Below are positions 5,387 to 12,996 of a stretch of DNA of 27,402 nt, in pieces (the stretch's first letter is position 1; each line of letters opens with the position of its first letter). The stretch spans positions 1 to 27,402 of IMG/VR virus record IMGVR_UViG_3300006920_000186; one strand, given 5' to 3'. The notes under the pieces were generated by a model, which was given only the letters and a program-made list of their open reading frames with translations, was not told where the DNA came from and made no database searches. This DNA is from a virus. The position numbers and the translations under genes are program-made.

Positions 5387-5478
5387 AGCCGAGTATGGTG
5401 ATGCTGTGGTGGACATCATCGTGAGGATAAGTAGTGGTAACACTATAAAATGAAGGTTCGACTCCTTCCTCGGTTGCC
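5387..5478 (+). ncRNA. tRNA-like RNA without an anticodon arm
   Basis: A seven-base acceptor-like stem, AGCCGAG (5387-5393) with CTCGGTT (5469-5475), encloses three hairpins. The last is a perfect T-arm, GAAGG-TTCGACT-CCTTC (5452-5468), with the canonical T-loop pattern. The second is TAGTG-GTAA-CACTA (5432-5445), placed like a long variable arm. The first is a ten-pair hairpin (5394-5403 with 5414-5423, three G-U pairs) with a ten-base loop. No 5-bp/7-base anticodon arm can be drawn, and the 3' end reads GCCG rather than CCA. It may be a decayed class II tRNA or a purposeful tRNA mimic. It lies wholly between genes. Confidence 0.55.
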
Positions 5479-5506
5479 GATATATACCCAAAATAAGGAA
5501 AGTAGA

Positions 5507-5908
5507 ATGATAATCAAACAGAAATTTATCAACCGAGTAGACCTGCAGAACAACCCGACATTAGTATACTTGTTTGGAGATAACCTTGCAAGGGTAGGGT
5601 TGGGAGGTCAAGCTGCAGCAATGCGGGGAGAACCTAATGCAGTAGGTGTAGCTACTAAGAAAACACCCTCATCAAACCCATCGGCGTTCTTTTATGATGA
5701 TGAATACATGGCGAACGTTAAAGCTATCTACGATGATATTACACCAGCCATAGGACACATCCTAAAGGGTGGAGTGTTGGTTATTCCATCTGATGGACTT
5801 GGTACAGGACTGTCAGCCATGGAAAAACACTGCCCAAAGACTCTGAAAGCGCTGAATGGACTACTTGAATATCTTGAGGACCTAGATAAAAGGATCAACT
5901 TAGTATAA
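5507..5908 (+). CDS. Conserved phage protein with FGDN...GGQAxxMRGE motif
   Basis: Encodes 133 residues from ATG 5507, preceded by AAGGAAA (5495-5501). A longer frame from ATG 5450 would run through the tRNA-like element and lacks an RBS. The protein has a compact conserved core: YLFGDNLARVGLGGQAAAMR, then PNAVGVATKK, then GGVLVIPSDGLGTGLSAM. Glycine-rich loops and the terminal IPSDGLGTGL suggest a nucleotide- or ADP-ribose-type binding fold, reminiscent of macro domains, but that is inference. I recall this signature from uncharacterised phage proteins. It is flanked on both sides by structured RNAs. Confidence 0.8.
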   Translation: MIIKQKFINRVDLQNNPTLVYLFGDNLARVGLGGQAAAMRGEPNAVGVATKKTPSSNPSAFFYDDEYMANVKAIYDDITPAIGHILKGGVLVIPSDGLGTGLSAMEKHCPKTLKALNGLLEYLEDLDKRINLV

Positions 5909-5942
5909 TCAGAATGGCAGTACTAAGATTCATGACATTATT

Positions 5943-6088
5943 TGTGGGGTGAGTACCGCCAGTAGTAGGTGAGCACCTCAGCAGTGAGGCACCGAATCTG
6001 TCGGGTAACTGCTACTCACTCCACATGTAATGTTATACTCAGATTGAAAATGGTGACTTTCTAGATAAGTCAACCTGTTAACATTACA
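5943..6088 (+). ncRNA. Two-domain structured RNA in a gene-free stretch
   Basis: The stretch 5909-6397 has no convincing gene. Its first half folds into two abutting domains. Domain 1 is closed by a 13-bp stem, 5943-5955 with 6013-6025 (one G-U). It contains CAGT/ACTG (5960-5963 with 6008-6011), GGTG/CACC (5968-5971 with 5990-5993) and a CCTCA-GCAG-TGAGG hairpin. Domain 2 is closed by a perfect 10-bp stem, 6026-6035 with 6079-6088. It contains a GGTGACTT/AAGTCAACC helix with one bulge. There is no T-tract, so a terminator is unlikely. This looks like a stable non-coding RNA or a processed UTR; no known class was recognised. Confidence 0.6.
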
Positions 6089-6120
6089 ACAAAACAGTTA
6101 GGATCATCGATATGACACTA

Positions 6121-6432
6121 GAGACACTAGAAGAACTTGGGTAATAAAAATTAGAGACACGTCGAGTAACGTCGACTAGTCTGGAGCTGGCACCTTCGAT
6201 GAATAGAAATGAGATCGTAACTCATAAACAAATGCTCATGAAAGGGGAATAGGATACCTATCTGCATGTATACAGATAAAGATGAATAATGGAGGATACC
6301 GTAGACTTTAGATATTGGTAAGTACCGAGTCGAGAGCTTCCGTTGAAACTTATTCATCATCCTACAATAAACTTAAGCAGCACAATGGAGAGTTCGAATG
6401 AAGCAGCCAGAGACACTAGAAGAACTTGGGTA
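6121..6432 (+). repeat. 23-bp direct repeat flanking a structured insertion
   Basis: The 23 bases at 6121-6143 recur exactly at 6410-6432, where they encode ETLEELG near the start of the gene at 6398. The first copy belongs to a ten-codon frame (ATG 6112 to TAA) that looks like a duplicated, aborted start of that gene. The 266 bases between contain TATCTG/CAGATA (a hairpin near 6258-6278) and a perfect 9-bp pair GATGAATAA/TTATTCATC (about 6281-6289 and 6350-6358). They also contain a repeated AGGATACC and only tiny open frames. It may be a second structured RNA or an inserted segment. Confidence 0.6.
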
Positions 6433-6694
6433 CAGAATAAACGACCCTGAAAACCCGCCGCCAAAGGATGGGACGCAGATTCTGCTTCGACAGGATTCCT
6501 ACGGGTATTTCCTTGGATGGTACGATACAAACGTATCAAGGCTACGTCAGCAAGGCATTGCACCTAGTTTCCCGTGGGCGTTCATCGACAAAGATTTCGA
6601 CCAAGATTGCGAAATAAACGGGTTTCAAGAGGGACCAAACGGACCCACCCACTGGATGCCGATACCAAAGCCACCCAAGTTGAATGGGCGATGA
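6398..6694 (+). CDS. DUF551-like phage protein
   Basis: Encodes 98 residues. The middle (PPPKDGTQILLRQD, then FLGWYDTN) and the end (THWMPIPKPPKL) match the layout of the DUF551 family of small phage proteins, which combine a PxDG-x-x-[VI]L start with a terminal HWMPLPxPP. Its function is unknown. ATGGAGAG nine bases upstream supplies the RBS, and its stop overlaps the next ATG (ATGA). Its first codons are duplicated at 6121-6143. Confidence 0.75.
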   Translation: MKQPETLEELGYRINDPENPPPKDGTQILLRQDSYGYFLGWYDTNVSRLRQQGIAPSFPWAFIDKDFDQDCEINGFQEGPNGPTHWMPIPKPPKLNGR

Positions 6695-6891
6695 ATTGTA
6701 CAAAATGCGGCGGGGAGATGCAAGAAGGAATCGCAACCGGACAGACTATAGTAGGCGGTATGCCCGACTTTGAAGGGGAAAGCCGCTCGTCAACATTCTA
6801 CTCAGGTGGTCCGGGTAAGATTATACCTTGCATGAAGTGTAAAGACTGCGGATGGTCCGTAAGTCCACCAAAGGAGACTGAATATGTATAA
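6691..6891 (+). CDS. Small conserved phage zinc-ribbon protein
   Basis: Encodes 66 residues starting MNCTKCGGEM. Two cysteine pairs (CTKC near the N-terminus, CMKCKDCGW near the C-terminus) would bind one zinc ion as a ribbon. Between them lies GQTIVGGMPDF and SGGPGKIIPC, a pattern I recognise from small phage proteins of unknown role. I start at ATG 6691, which overlaps the previous stop, because the Zn-ribbon begins there; the frame remains open upstream to 6574 only as an overlap with the previous gene. Confidence 0.8.
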   Translation: MNCTKCGGEMQEGIATGQTIVGGMPDFEGESRSSTFYSGGPGKIIPCMKCKDCGWSVSPPKETEYV

Positions 6892-7036
6892 TGAATGGTT
6901 TAATTTTATTAAACTACGACTAATCGATGTAAACTTAGCATACTCACTTAGTTATGGTTTTACAAAAATAGCTAAACAATACATAGACGAAGAAGGTTGT
7001 GGTGCAGTGTTTGCAAGTTTGGAGTTTGACAAATGA
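6884..7036 (+). CDS. Very small hypothetical protein
   Basis: Encodes 50 residues starting MYNEWFNFIKLRLIDVNLAYS, aromatic-rich, with one cysteine. AAAGGAG (6870-6876) is well placed, and the gene overlaps both neighbours by a few bases (ATGA with thyX), so it is probably translated in a chain with them. No domain recognised. Confidence 0.7.
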   Translation: MYNEWFNFIKLRLIDVNLAYSLSYGFTKIAKQYIDEEGCGAVFASLEFDK

Positions 7037-7758
7037 AACCATATATTAAGTCAACACTAGTAGATCACATGGGAAGCGACTTATCCGTTGTTAACGCAGC
7101 GAGAGTATCCTTCGGAAAGAAAAGTCAATTCGAAGGAGGATCACACCCTTACTATGATCCACTTACAAATATCTTAAATTATAAAGATAAAAAGCTAATC
7201 AAATACCTCGCTAAACACAAGCATTTCAGCCCATTTGGGCATGCATTCGCATCGTTCCACGTAAAGGCCCCTATCTTCGTGGCGAGGCAGCTAGTTAAGC
7301 ATAAATTCCTACGTTGGAATGAGATCAGTCGTAGGTACGTTGATAATGAACCAGAGTTCTATATTCCTGATGTGTGGCGTGGTAAGGGTGCTAATAAGAA
7401 ACAGGGTAGCGAAGGTGTGATTAACTTAAATGCGATAGGTCTAGCTGGCAAATCACCCACACACGAGTCTGATTGGGAAGCCAGCTTACTTGAAAGTATT
7501 TACGAAGGATACAGTCACACACTAGGTAACTACGATGCAATGATTAAGGCTGGTGTCGCCCCCGAAATGGCACGGATGACTTTGCCACAAAGCACAATGA
7601 CTGAGTGGTACTGGTCAGGTAGCTTAGACGCCTTCGCTGACATGTACAACCTAAGAGCTAAACCAGACGCTCAAGAAGAATCTAGATATGTAGCCTATCA
7701 GATAGGGGATAAAATGCAAGAGCTATTTCCAGAATCTTGGAAAGAGCTAACAAGGTAG
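7033..7758 (+). CDS. thyX: Flavin-dependent thymidylate synthase ThyX
   Basis: Encodes 241 residues, a normal length for ThyX. The enzyme methylates dUMP to dTMP using methylene-tetrahydrofolate, NADPH and FAD. Signature features are HFSPFGHAF (H64-F72) and the ThyX motif at 89-102, here KHKFLRWNEISRRY. In cellular enzymes it reads RHRxxSxNExSxRY, so both flanking arginines are lysine, as in other phage ThyX proteins. Next is EFYIPDVWR, and near the end PEMARMTLPQ with a tryptophan-rich segment. It starts within the stop of the preceding gene and ends 11 bases before the tRNA. It would supply dTTP with the MazG, kinase and RNR genes downstream. Confidence 0.95.
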   Translation: MKPYIKSTLVDHMGSDLSVVNAARVSFGKKSQFEGGSHPYYDPLTNILNYKDKKLIKYLAKHKHFSPFGHAFASFHVKAPIFVARQLVKHKFLRWNEISRRYVDNEPEFYIPDVWRGKGANKKQGSEGVINLNAIGLAGKSPTHESDWEASLLESIYEGYSHTLGNYDAMIKAGVAPEMARMTLPQSTMTEWYWSGSLDAFADMYNLRAKPDAQEESRYVAYQIGDKMQELFPESWKELTR

Positions 7759-7769
7759 CTAAACTATTA

Positions 7770-7846
7770 GCTCTTTTAGCTCAGTTGGATAGAGCGACCG
7801 ACTTCTAATCGGTAGGTCCGGGGTTCGAATCCCTGAGAGAGCACCA
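7770..7846 (+). tRNA. tRNA-Arg (anticodon TCT)
   Basis: A complete 77-base cloverleaf. Acceptor GCTCTTT pairs with AGAGAGC (one G-U). The D-stem is GCTC/GAGC. The anticodon arm is ACCGA-CTTCTAA-TCGGT with anticodon TCT at 7804-7806. The T-arm is CGGGG-TTCGAAT-CCCTG. The 3' CCA is encoded. It reads AGA (and AGG by wobble), codons used heavily in the phage genes here, so it probably supplements a scarce host tRNA. Confidence 0.97.
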
Positions 7847-7862
7847 TAATAAAGGAAAAGAT

Positions 7863-8093
7863 GTGAAACTAGAATCTATTAATAGAGATTACTTCACTAT
7901 ATACTTAGTAGATAAATCAGAAAACATGATGGTTTTATATGATAACTTAACCGACAGAGAACTAGCACTTAGCCTTATTGATAATGCGAAAGTAAGAGAG
8001 CTAATACTAGTACAAACAACAAGTAAAGTTATACTAACCAGAATTAATGATGGGTGGAATGATGGGTGGAATGATGGATGGAATGAAGATTGA
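7863..8093 (+). CDS. Small hypothetical protein with NDGW repeats
   Basis: Encodes 76 residues from a GTG preceded by AAAGGA, 16 bases after the tRNA. The first 60 residues are a mixed alpha/beta sequence (YFTIYLVDKSENMMVLYDNL, then ELILVQTTSKVILTRI). The C-terminus is a tandem NDGW x3 from a 12-base DNA repeat, which the next gene reads in another frame. No known family. Confidence 0.7.
   Translation: MKLESINRDYFTIYLVDKSENMMVLYDNLTDRELALSLIDNAKVRELILVQTTSKVILTRINDGWNDGWNDGWNED
8046..8093 (+). repeat. 12-bp tandem repeat read in two frames
   Basis: Three units of AATGATGGGTGG (the third with one change) at 8046-8081, then a degenerate fourth to 8093. In one frame it gives the NDGW tail of the upstream protein; in the +1 frame it gives MMGG units and several possible start codons for the downstream protein. 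It lies exactly in the 47-base overlap of the two genes. Confidence 0.85.
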
Positions 8094-8250
8094 TAAAGAA
8101 CCATTAGATGAAGAATTTCTTAGGAAAGAAGATAGACTCTTTGACCGAATGGATAAAGCTGCGATAGAGTCAGACTGGGATGAGTATTTAAGGCTCGCAG
8201 ATAAACACGAAGGTCTGGAAATAGAATACAATATTAAACGATACGAATAA
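8047..8250 (+). CDS. Small acidic hypothetical protein
   Basis: Encodes up to 67 residues. After the MMGG repeat region the body is acidic and helical (LDEEFLRKEDRLFDRMDKAAIESDWDEY). Start codons at 8047, 8050, 8059, 8062, 8071, 8074 and 8083 are all possible within the repeat. None has a well-spaced ribosome binding site, so translation may be coupled to the overlapping upstream gene. ATG 8083 (MKIDKEPL) would remove the repeat. No family recognised. Confidence 0.6.
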   Translation: MMGGMMGGMMDGMKIDKEPLDEEFLRKEDRLFDRMDKAAIESDWDEYLRLADKHEGLEIEYNIKRYE

Positions 8251-8308
8251 TTAAAAAAATGATTACAGCTAGTACACAGATACTCGCTAATAAAAGGACA
8301 CGATAAAA

Positions 8309-8836
8309 ATGACTAAAGAAAAATTCGAAGGCGCACGAGAACGGTTGTTCCAGAATGTTGAATTTAACTACTTCAAGAACAAGCCTGTAAACTTTAAGGG
8401 TAAAGATCAATGGGAAGTATCCATCAAAACAAATGACCCAGCACAAGCTGAAGAGTGGGAAAATGGACATCTAAACGTTCGTCACAATGGTACTAGTACT
8501 AAAATGCCGACAGAGTGGACATCCTCACTGAATCGTAAAGTATTCAAAAATGATGGAACTCCAAATGAGCCAGTACGAGTAGTAGACGAAACCCGTAGAC
8601 CATACTCTGAAGAAGAGCGTAAGAAGATTGGTAATGGATCACGAGGTAACGTAATTGTATGGCAGGGACATTACGACAATGAACACGGTAAAGGCGTATC
8701 GAAGAGCCTTACAGCTATGCAGATTCCACGAGATATGCTACAAGTATATGAGGGTTCTATGGAGACAGTTGACTTTGATCTAATTGGTGAAGTATCTAAA
8801 TCTGATGGAACATCCTCAAACGAAGACTTGTTCTAG
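8309..8836 (+). CDS. Putative ssDNA-binding protein (Enc34/DUF2815-like, gp2.5 analogue)
   Basis: Encodes 175 residues. The central part (PTEWTSSLNRKV, then VRVVDETRRPY, then IGNGSRGNVIVWQ) follows the pattern of DUF2815-type phage proteins, whose member Enc34 is an OB-fold ssDNA-binding protein. The last residues (SSNEDLF) form an acidic tail with a terminal aromatic, as in T7 gp2.5 and bacterial SSB, where the tail recruits polymerase and helicase. It would coat single strands during replication and recombination. An AAAGGA lies upstream of the ATG, with somewhat long spacing. A strong hairpin follows the stop. Assignment is by pattern and context. Confidence 0.7.
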   Translation: MTKEKFEGARERLFQNVEFNYFKNKPVNFKGKDQWEVSIKTNDPAQAEEWENGHLNVRHNGTSTKMPTEWTSSLNRKVFKNDGTPNEPVRVVDETRRPYSEEERKKIGNGSRGNVIVWQGHYDNEHGKGVSKSLTAMQIPRDMLQVYEGSMETVDFDLIGEVSKSDGTSSNEDLF

Positions 8837-8845
8837 GATCAAATA

Positions 8846-8869
8846 GAGTCGGGGAGAAATCCCTGACTC
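8846..8869 (+). terminator. Hairpin after the ssDNA-binding protein gene
   Basis: A nine-pair stem, GAGTCGGGG (8846-8854) with 8861-8869, with one G-U pair and a six-base loop, lies nine bases after the stop. It is followed by ACCAAAAG rather than a T-tract, so it may protect the mRNA 3' end or be a processing site rather than terminate fully. Confidence 0.5.
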
Positions 8870-8942
8870 ACCAAAAGAACGATAAAGACTTAAAGTATGA
8901 CGTAAACAAAATTGTAAGTTTTGAATTGAAAGGAACTACAAA

Positions 8943-9332
8943 ATGAACGAATATAAAATCTCAACACTAGTAAACACACGAGTACTGAACTACAGATTCT
9001 CGGTTAAGTCTAAGAGTGATCCACAATATGTAAAACTGAGTCAATCAATCAAGGAACATAACCTTAAACAGACTCAAAGAGAACTTGCAGACCTAGAGCC
9101 ACACTTCCTTCGAATTCGTGGACGTGGACGTAATCCAATTATGTCTGGACCACAAAATTCCCGATCAGTAACCGACGATAACGCATCCTACTTCGATGTA
9201 TATGTACAACGAGATACAGATGCTATGGCTCGATATCGTATTAGAACTGCAAAGAATAGGGCAAAAGGTATCATCACCACATCAATCAAAAATATTGCTA
9301 ATCTGATGGTGCCGACACAAGCTACAAACTAA
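8943..9332 (+). CDS. Hypothetical basic protein upstream of rIIA
   Basis: Encodes 129 residues with net positive charge, including FLRIRGRGRNPIMSG and a C-terminal helix RIRTAKNRAKGIITTSIKNIA. AAAGGA is well spaced upstream. No domain is recognised. Basic composition and position between the ssDNA-binding protein and rIIA make nucleic-acid binding possible, but this is only inference. Confidence 0.75.
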   Translation: MNEYKISTLVNTRVLNYRFSVKSKSDPQYVKLSQSIKEHNLKQTQRELADLEPHFLRIRGRGRNPIMSGPQNSRSVTDDNASYFDVYVQRDTDAMARYRIRTAKNRAKGIITTSIKNIANLMVPTQATN

Positions 9333-9357
9333 TAACTCTAAATAGAAAGGGCTCATC

Positions 9358-11778
9358 ATGCTCATCAAAGAAAGTGAAGTCGAAGTAAGTTCAAGTGGAA
9401 TGTTGTCAACAGATGACCTAGGTATTAACTTGGACGGTGTTATGTTCGACAGTCTAATTAATGGTATCTACTCAAATAAGATTGCAGCAGGTATCAGAGA
9501 ATACTCCACTAATGCCAAGGATGCACACAGTGAAGCTGGGATTCCAAACAAACAGTTTGAAATTGGTCTTCCAACAGAAGACAACGCATACTTCGAATGT
9601 CGTGACTATGGTGAGTCCTTAACGCATGAAGAAGTGGTACACACATTCTCGGTGCTAGGAAAGTCAACTAAACGGAACTCTAATGAAGTTACAGGTTGTC
9701 TTGGCCTAGGGTCACAGTCAGCATTTGCGTATGCAAACATGTTCTCTATCACAACATGGAAAGATGGAAGAAAAAGTGACTATTCATGCTATAAGGGTGC
9801 AGATGGACGACCAAAAGTCTCAAAGATTACAGAAGTACCTTCATCAGAGCCTACAGGTCTAAGGGTATCCTACGCGGTAAAGCAAGCTGATGTAGACGCA
9901 TTCAACCAAGAAGCATCTATACAACTAATGGGATTCGATCCACAACCAATAGTAACAAGAAAAACTAGAACATATAAACCGATTAACGAAAAAGAACTGT
10001 TAATTGAGGGATCAGATTGGAAACTTTTCAAAAAAGAAAATGATTCAAGAGAACAAGCAATTGCAGTACAAGGATCAGTAAGCTACCCGATAAATGCAAA
10101 TAATAAGAACCTAGTATCTACAATGGAAAGAAAATACGATTACAAAAAGAGGACCCCCTACAACTACAACTATTCAGCGTCAAATACTGAAAATATGTAC
10201 GTTAAAATCGAAAGGTTACTTGAAAAGACTAGTATAATAGTTACATTTCCAATAGGTCAACTAAAGATGACTACAAGTAGAGAGTCATTGGGTTATGATG
10301 ACTACACATGCCTAAATATTATTAACAAACTAGAAGATGTGATAAAAGACATTGAAGTATCTCTAGATAAAAAGTATGAGAACTTTGATAACCTAGGTGA
10401 TGCTCGTAGGTTCAATGAACTATCTAATAAAGAGGGTGGGTTGAAAATATTAGAGAATATTACTGGATTAAATATAAGAAAGTGGAAAGGTCAAGAAGTA
10501 TATAGCACATTCGTGCTAGAAGAAAGAGAAGATGAAAAAGACCTTAAAACTTATATAGGTGAAAGACAATACTCTAATGGTAGATCACAAAATAATCTAA
10601 AAGAAGATACAAGGGTTGAAGGATCGGTAAGGTTAATATATTCGGATTCTTATTCTACTAAATTTGGAGAAATAAAATCATCGTTCACTTACCCGACCAC
10701 AAGACACAATGGTTCAAGAAAAGTTCTACAGATATGTAATATGAGTATAAGTAGTTTGGATAAAACTCACATTCTATTTGAAGTAAGTGACGAGTGTATC
10801 AAGTTATCTAAAAATAATCTAATGAGAGAATTCTGGTACAAATTCAATCAAGATAATAAATTTCTATGGGTAAAAGTTAGAACCCTTTCAGATGCGAGTA
10901 AGTTTCTAAAACTGATCCACAATAAAAATGATACAAGGGTACATTATCTTCATAAACAAAAACCGCTTAAGCTAGTAAAAGGGGTAAATACATCATCGAA
11001 TACAGGAACATTAACTGAGCGTACATTTAGATATATAACTCCGTTACCTTATTGCATGAATAGCGGGATAGTAAGTGGAAGCTTTGATACAGTAAAAGGT
11101 AATATACCAGCTATATTCTATTTTAAGAATAAATTCTATCTTACTCAGGATGATCTTATTAATGATATAAATGGTCAGAATGAGGGTACGACAAGAAGCA
11201 ATCTATACGAATGGATAAAAGACGTAGATGATAAAATAGCAGTTATAAATAGTAACCAGATTAAGTTCTTCAAAAATAATAGAAAACTATTTATACCTAT
11301 AGAAGACTACATGAAGAGTAAATGGATTAAGGATAACCCAAACTGGAAAAAAAGTTATGAAACCGTTAGCGGAATGACCAGTGAGGAATCATCTACAGAA
11401 TTAAATCTAATCAAAAAGCTGATAAGGTTAGATACAAATCTAGGTATAAGGTTAGATAGGTTCAAAGACTCGTTATATAATGACAATAAGGTAAAAACTA
11501 TAAAAGAAAAACTATATGCGAGAGTGGAGTACCAACGTAAACCAAAAGACTTCCACATAATAATGGAAAAAGAAATAAAGAATGCGGAAAAGGCTAATCA
11601 TAAATCTACATTAAAAAGAGAAAACTTAGTGATTGATTATATAAAAGATAAGCCAACTCTAAAATTTATGATGACGATGAATACCAATACCATATACGGA
11701 TCAGGAGAAGAGAACTACAATGCTGCAATGATAGAAGTATTCAATAAAGAAAACAAAAAATGGAAAGAGGTTAAATAA
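9358..11778 (+). CDS. rIIA: rIIA-like GHKL ATPase
   Basis: Encodes 806 residues, somewhat longer than T4 rIIA. The N-terminal 190 residues are a GHKL ATPase domain. The N-box is REYSTNAKDAH (E48, N52, D55), the next motif CRDYGESLT, then the glycine-rich lid GCLGLGSQS, and last PTGLRVSY. The rest is a long, polar, poorly conserved region typical of rIIA proteins. rIIA and rIIB are membrane-associated proteins that protect infection against prophage exclusion in T4; their role in other phages is uncertain. The C-terminal two thirds look more A/T-rich than the ATPase domain. The last base of its stop is the first base of the rIIB start (TAATG). Confidence 0.9.
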   Translation: MLIKESEVEVSSSGMLSTDDLGINLDGVMFDSLINGIYSNKIAAGIREYSTNAKDAHSEAGIPNKQFEIGLPTEDNAYFECRDYGESLTHEEVVHTFSVLGKSTKRNSNEVTGCLGLGSQSAFAYANMFSITTWKDGRKSDYSCYKGADGRPKVSKITEVPSSEPTGLRVSYAVKQADVDAFNQEASIQLMGFDPQPIVTRKTRTYKPINEKELLIEGSDWKLFKKENDSREQAIAVQGSVSYPINANNKNLVSTMERKYDYKKRTPYNYNYSASNTENMYVKIERLLEKTSIIVTFPIGQLKMTTSRESLGYDDYTCLNIINKLEDVIKDIEVSLDKKYENFDNLGDARRFNELSNKEGGLKILENITGLNIRKWKGQEVYSTFVLEEREDEKDLKTYIGERQYSNGRSQNNLKEDTRVEGSVRLIYSDSYSTKFGEIKSSFTYPTTRHNGSRKVLQICNMSISSLDKTHILFEVSDECIKLSKNNLMREFWYKFNQDNKFLWVKVRTLSDASKFLKLIHNKNDTRVHYLHKQKPLKLVKGVNTSSNTGTLTERTFRYITPLPYCMNSGIVSGSFDTVKGNIPAIFYFKNKFYLTQDDLINDINGQNEGTTRSNLYEWIKDVDDKIAVINSNQIKFFKNNRKLFIPIEDYMKSKWIKDNPNWKKSYETVSGMTSEESSTELNLIKKLIRLDTNLGIRLDRFKDSLYNDNKVKTIKEKLYARVEYQRKPKDFHIIMEKEIKNAEKANHKSTLKRENLVIDYIKDKPTLKFMMTMNTNTIYGSGEENYNAAMIEVFNKENKKWKEVK

Positions 11779-12977
11779 TGTTTATCCCTTATGTAATAAA
11801 TAAAGTGAACGAAACAGAACAAATGACGGTATACCTCGGTGGTGTACCAACAGAGTTCGACAGTTCACACCCTAAATACCATGAGATTAAAAATAATATC
11901 TCAACACTTACGGAAAAGGAAGTAAGAGACCTGATTGATTCAGCTAAACAACTTCGTAAAGCAGTAAGTCGATTTGGTAACGTAAAAGTAGAAGATGGTC
12001 AAGTAACATACAAAGGTGAAGAAGTACACGGCTTCCTTGCAGACCGTATGGTACAAATGCTAAAAGACGGTATGGATATCAAGCCTTGGGCTCTATTCCT
12101 AGAGAACCTGAAAAAGAATCCAGCTAAACATGCAGTAGACGAACTGTACGGATGGCTAGAACATGCAAACATGCCAATCACTGACCGTGGACGCTTTCTA
12201 GCCTACAAGAAGGTAAAGGATGACTATACATCGTACCGAAACAACCCAGATGGAACATCGTTTCATAATGACATTGGTACGTTCGTATCTATGGATCGTA
12301 ACAAAGTTGATGATGATCGTACACGGACGTGCTCATCTGGACTCCACTTCTGCTCATGGGATTACCTACCAAGCTATATGGGTAATAGAGGTAAGGTAGT
12401 AATCCTAGAGATTAACCCTGAACACGTTGTATCAATCCCTACGGACTATAATAATGCCAAAGGACGAGCAGCGGGTTATATGATTATCGGTGAGATTCCT
12501 GAAGATAAATGTGAACATGCATTCGAGAATACACCATATGTAAGTGTAAATGACATCGAATGGAGTGACATTGAAATCGACGAAGATATTGATTATAGTG
12601 AAATCGAAGATGGATGGTATGACGATATCGGAGACGACTACGATGAAGAGTTAGATTACGAAAGTGGCTATGTAGAAGGACTCTATGCAGGTAAGAATGG
12701 GTACAGTGACGTAGATATGGACCTATCAGAAGATTGCTTCCATACTTATTTCAGTTACCAGCAATATCTAAATGGATTTAAGGATGGATGGTATAATGGG
12801 AATAAGTATGAAGCAGTAAAAGAACCAACATTACCACTAAGCTACAATGACTTTGATAACTACGAGAACTACAAAAACTCTAATTCGCTTATTTCAAGAA
12901 TAATTAGAGAAATGAATCTATCACAATATGAACTTGAATTACTAACTAAAATCTGGGTATCTACAGATAATGTATAA
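11778..12977 (+). CDS. rIIB: rIIB-like protein with acidic C-terminal extension
   Basis: Encodes 399 residues. Residues 90-260 contain the rIIB core: WALFLENLKKNPAKHAVDEL, then TDRGRFLAYKKV, then CSSGLHFCSWDYL and VVILEINPEHVVSIPTDYNN. In phages this family is always paired with rIIA, as here (TAATG overlap). From about residue 260 the protein becomes very acidic. It carries two related motifs (YESGYVEGLYAGKNGY and YLNGFKDGWYNGNKY) and ends in a helix; this extension is not part of classical T4 rIIB. A strong intrinsic terminator follows. Confidence 0.9.
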   Translation: MFIPYVINKVNETEQMTVYLGGVPTEFDSSHPKYHEIKNNISTLTEKEVRDLIDSAKQLRKAVSRFGNVKVEDGQVTYKGEEVHGFLADRMVQMLKDGMDIKPWALFLENLKKNPAKHAVDELYGWLEHANMPITDRGRFLAYKKVKDDYTSYRNNPDGTSFHNDIGTFVSMDRNKVDDDRTRTCSSGLHFCSWDYLPSYMGNRGKVVILEINPEHVVSIPTDYNNAKGRAAGYMIIGEIPEDKCEHAFENTPYVSVNDIEWSDIEIDEDIDYSEIEDGWYDDIGDDYDEELDYESGYVEGLYAGKNGYSDVDMDLSEDCFHTYFSYQQYLNGFKDGWYNGNKYEAVKEPTLPLSYNDFDNYENYKNSNSLISRIIREMNLSQYELELLTKIWVSTDNV

Positions 12978-12996
12978 TACTAACTAATACTAAATC

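Noticed and set aside
5387-5478. Calling a normal tRNA-Leu or tRNA-Ser
   Set aside because: T-arm, acceptor and a variable-arm-like hairpin fit, but no 5-bp stem with seven-base loop can be found for an anticodon arm.
5450-5506. Longer N-terminus of the gene at 5507
   Set aside because: It would translate the T-arm and acceptor of the tRNA-like element, and the downstream ATG has a much better ribosome binding site.
6151-6360. Reverse-strand 69-codon frame in the structured insert
   Set aside because: No ribosome binding site, unlikely composition and it crosses inverted repeats; all surrounding genes are on the + strand.
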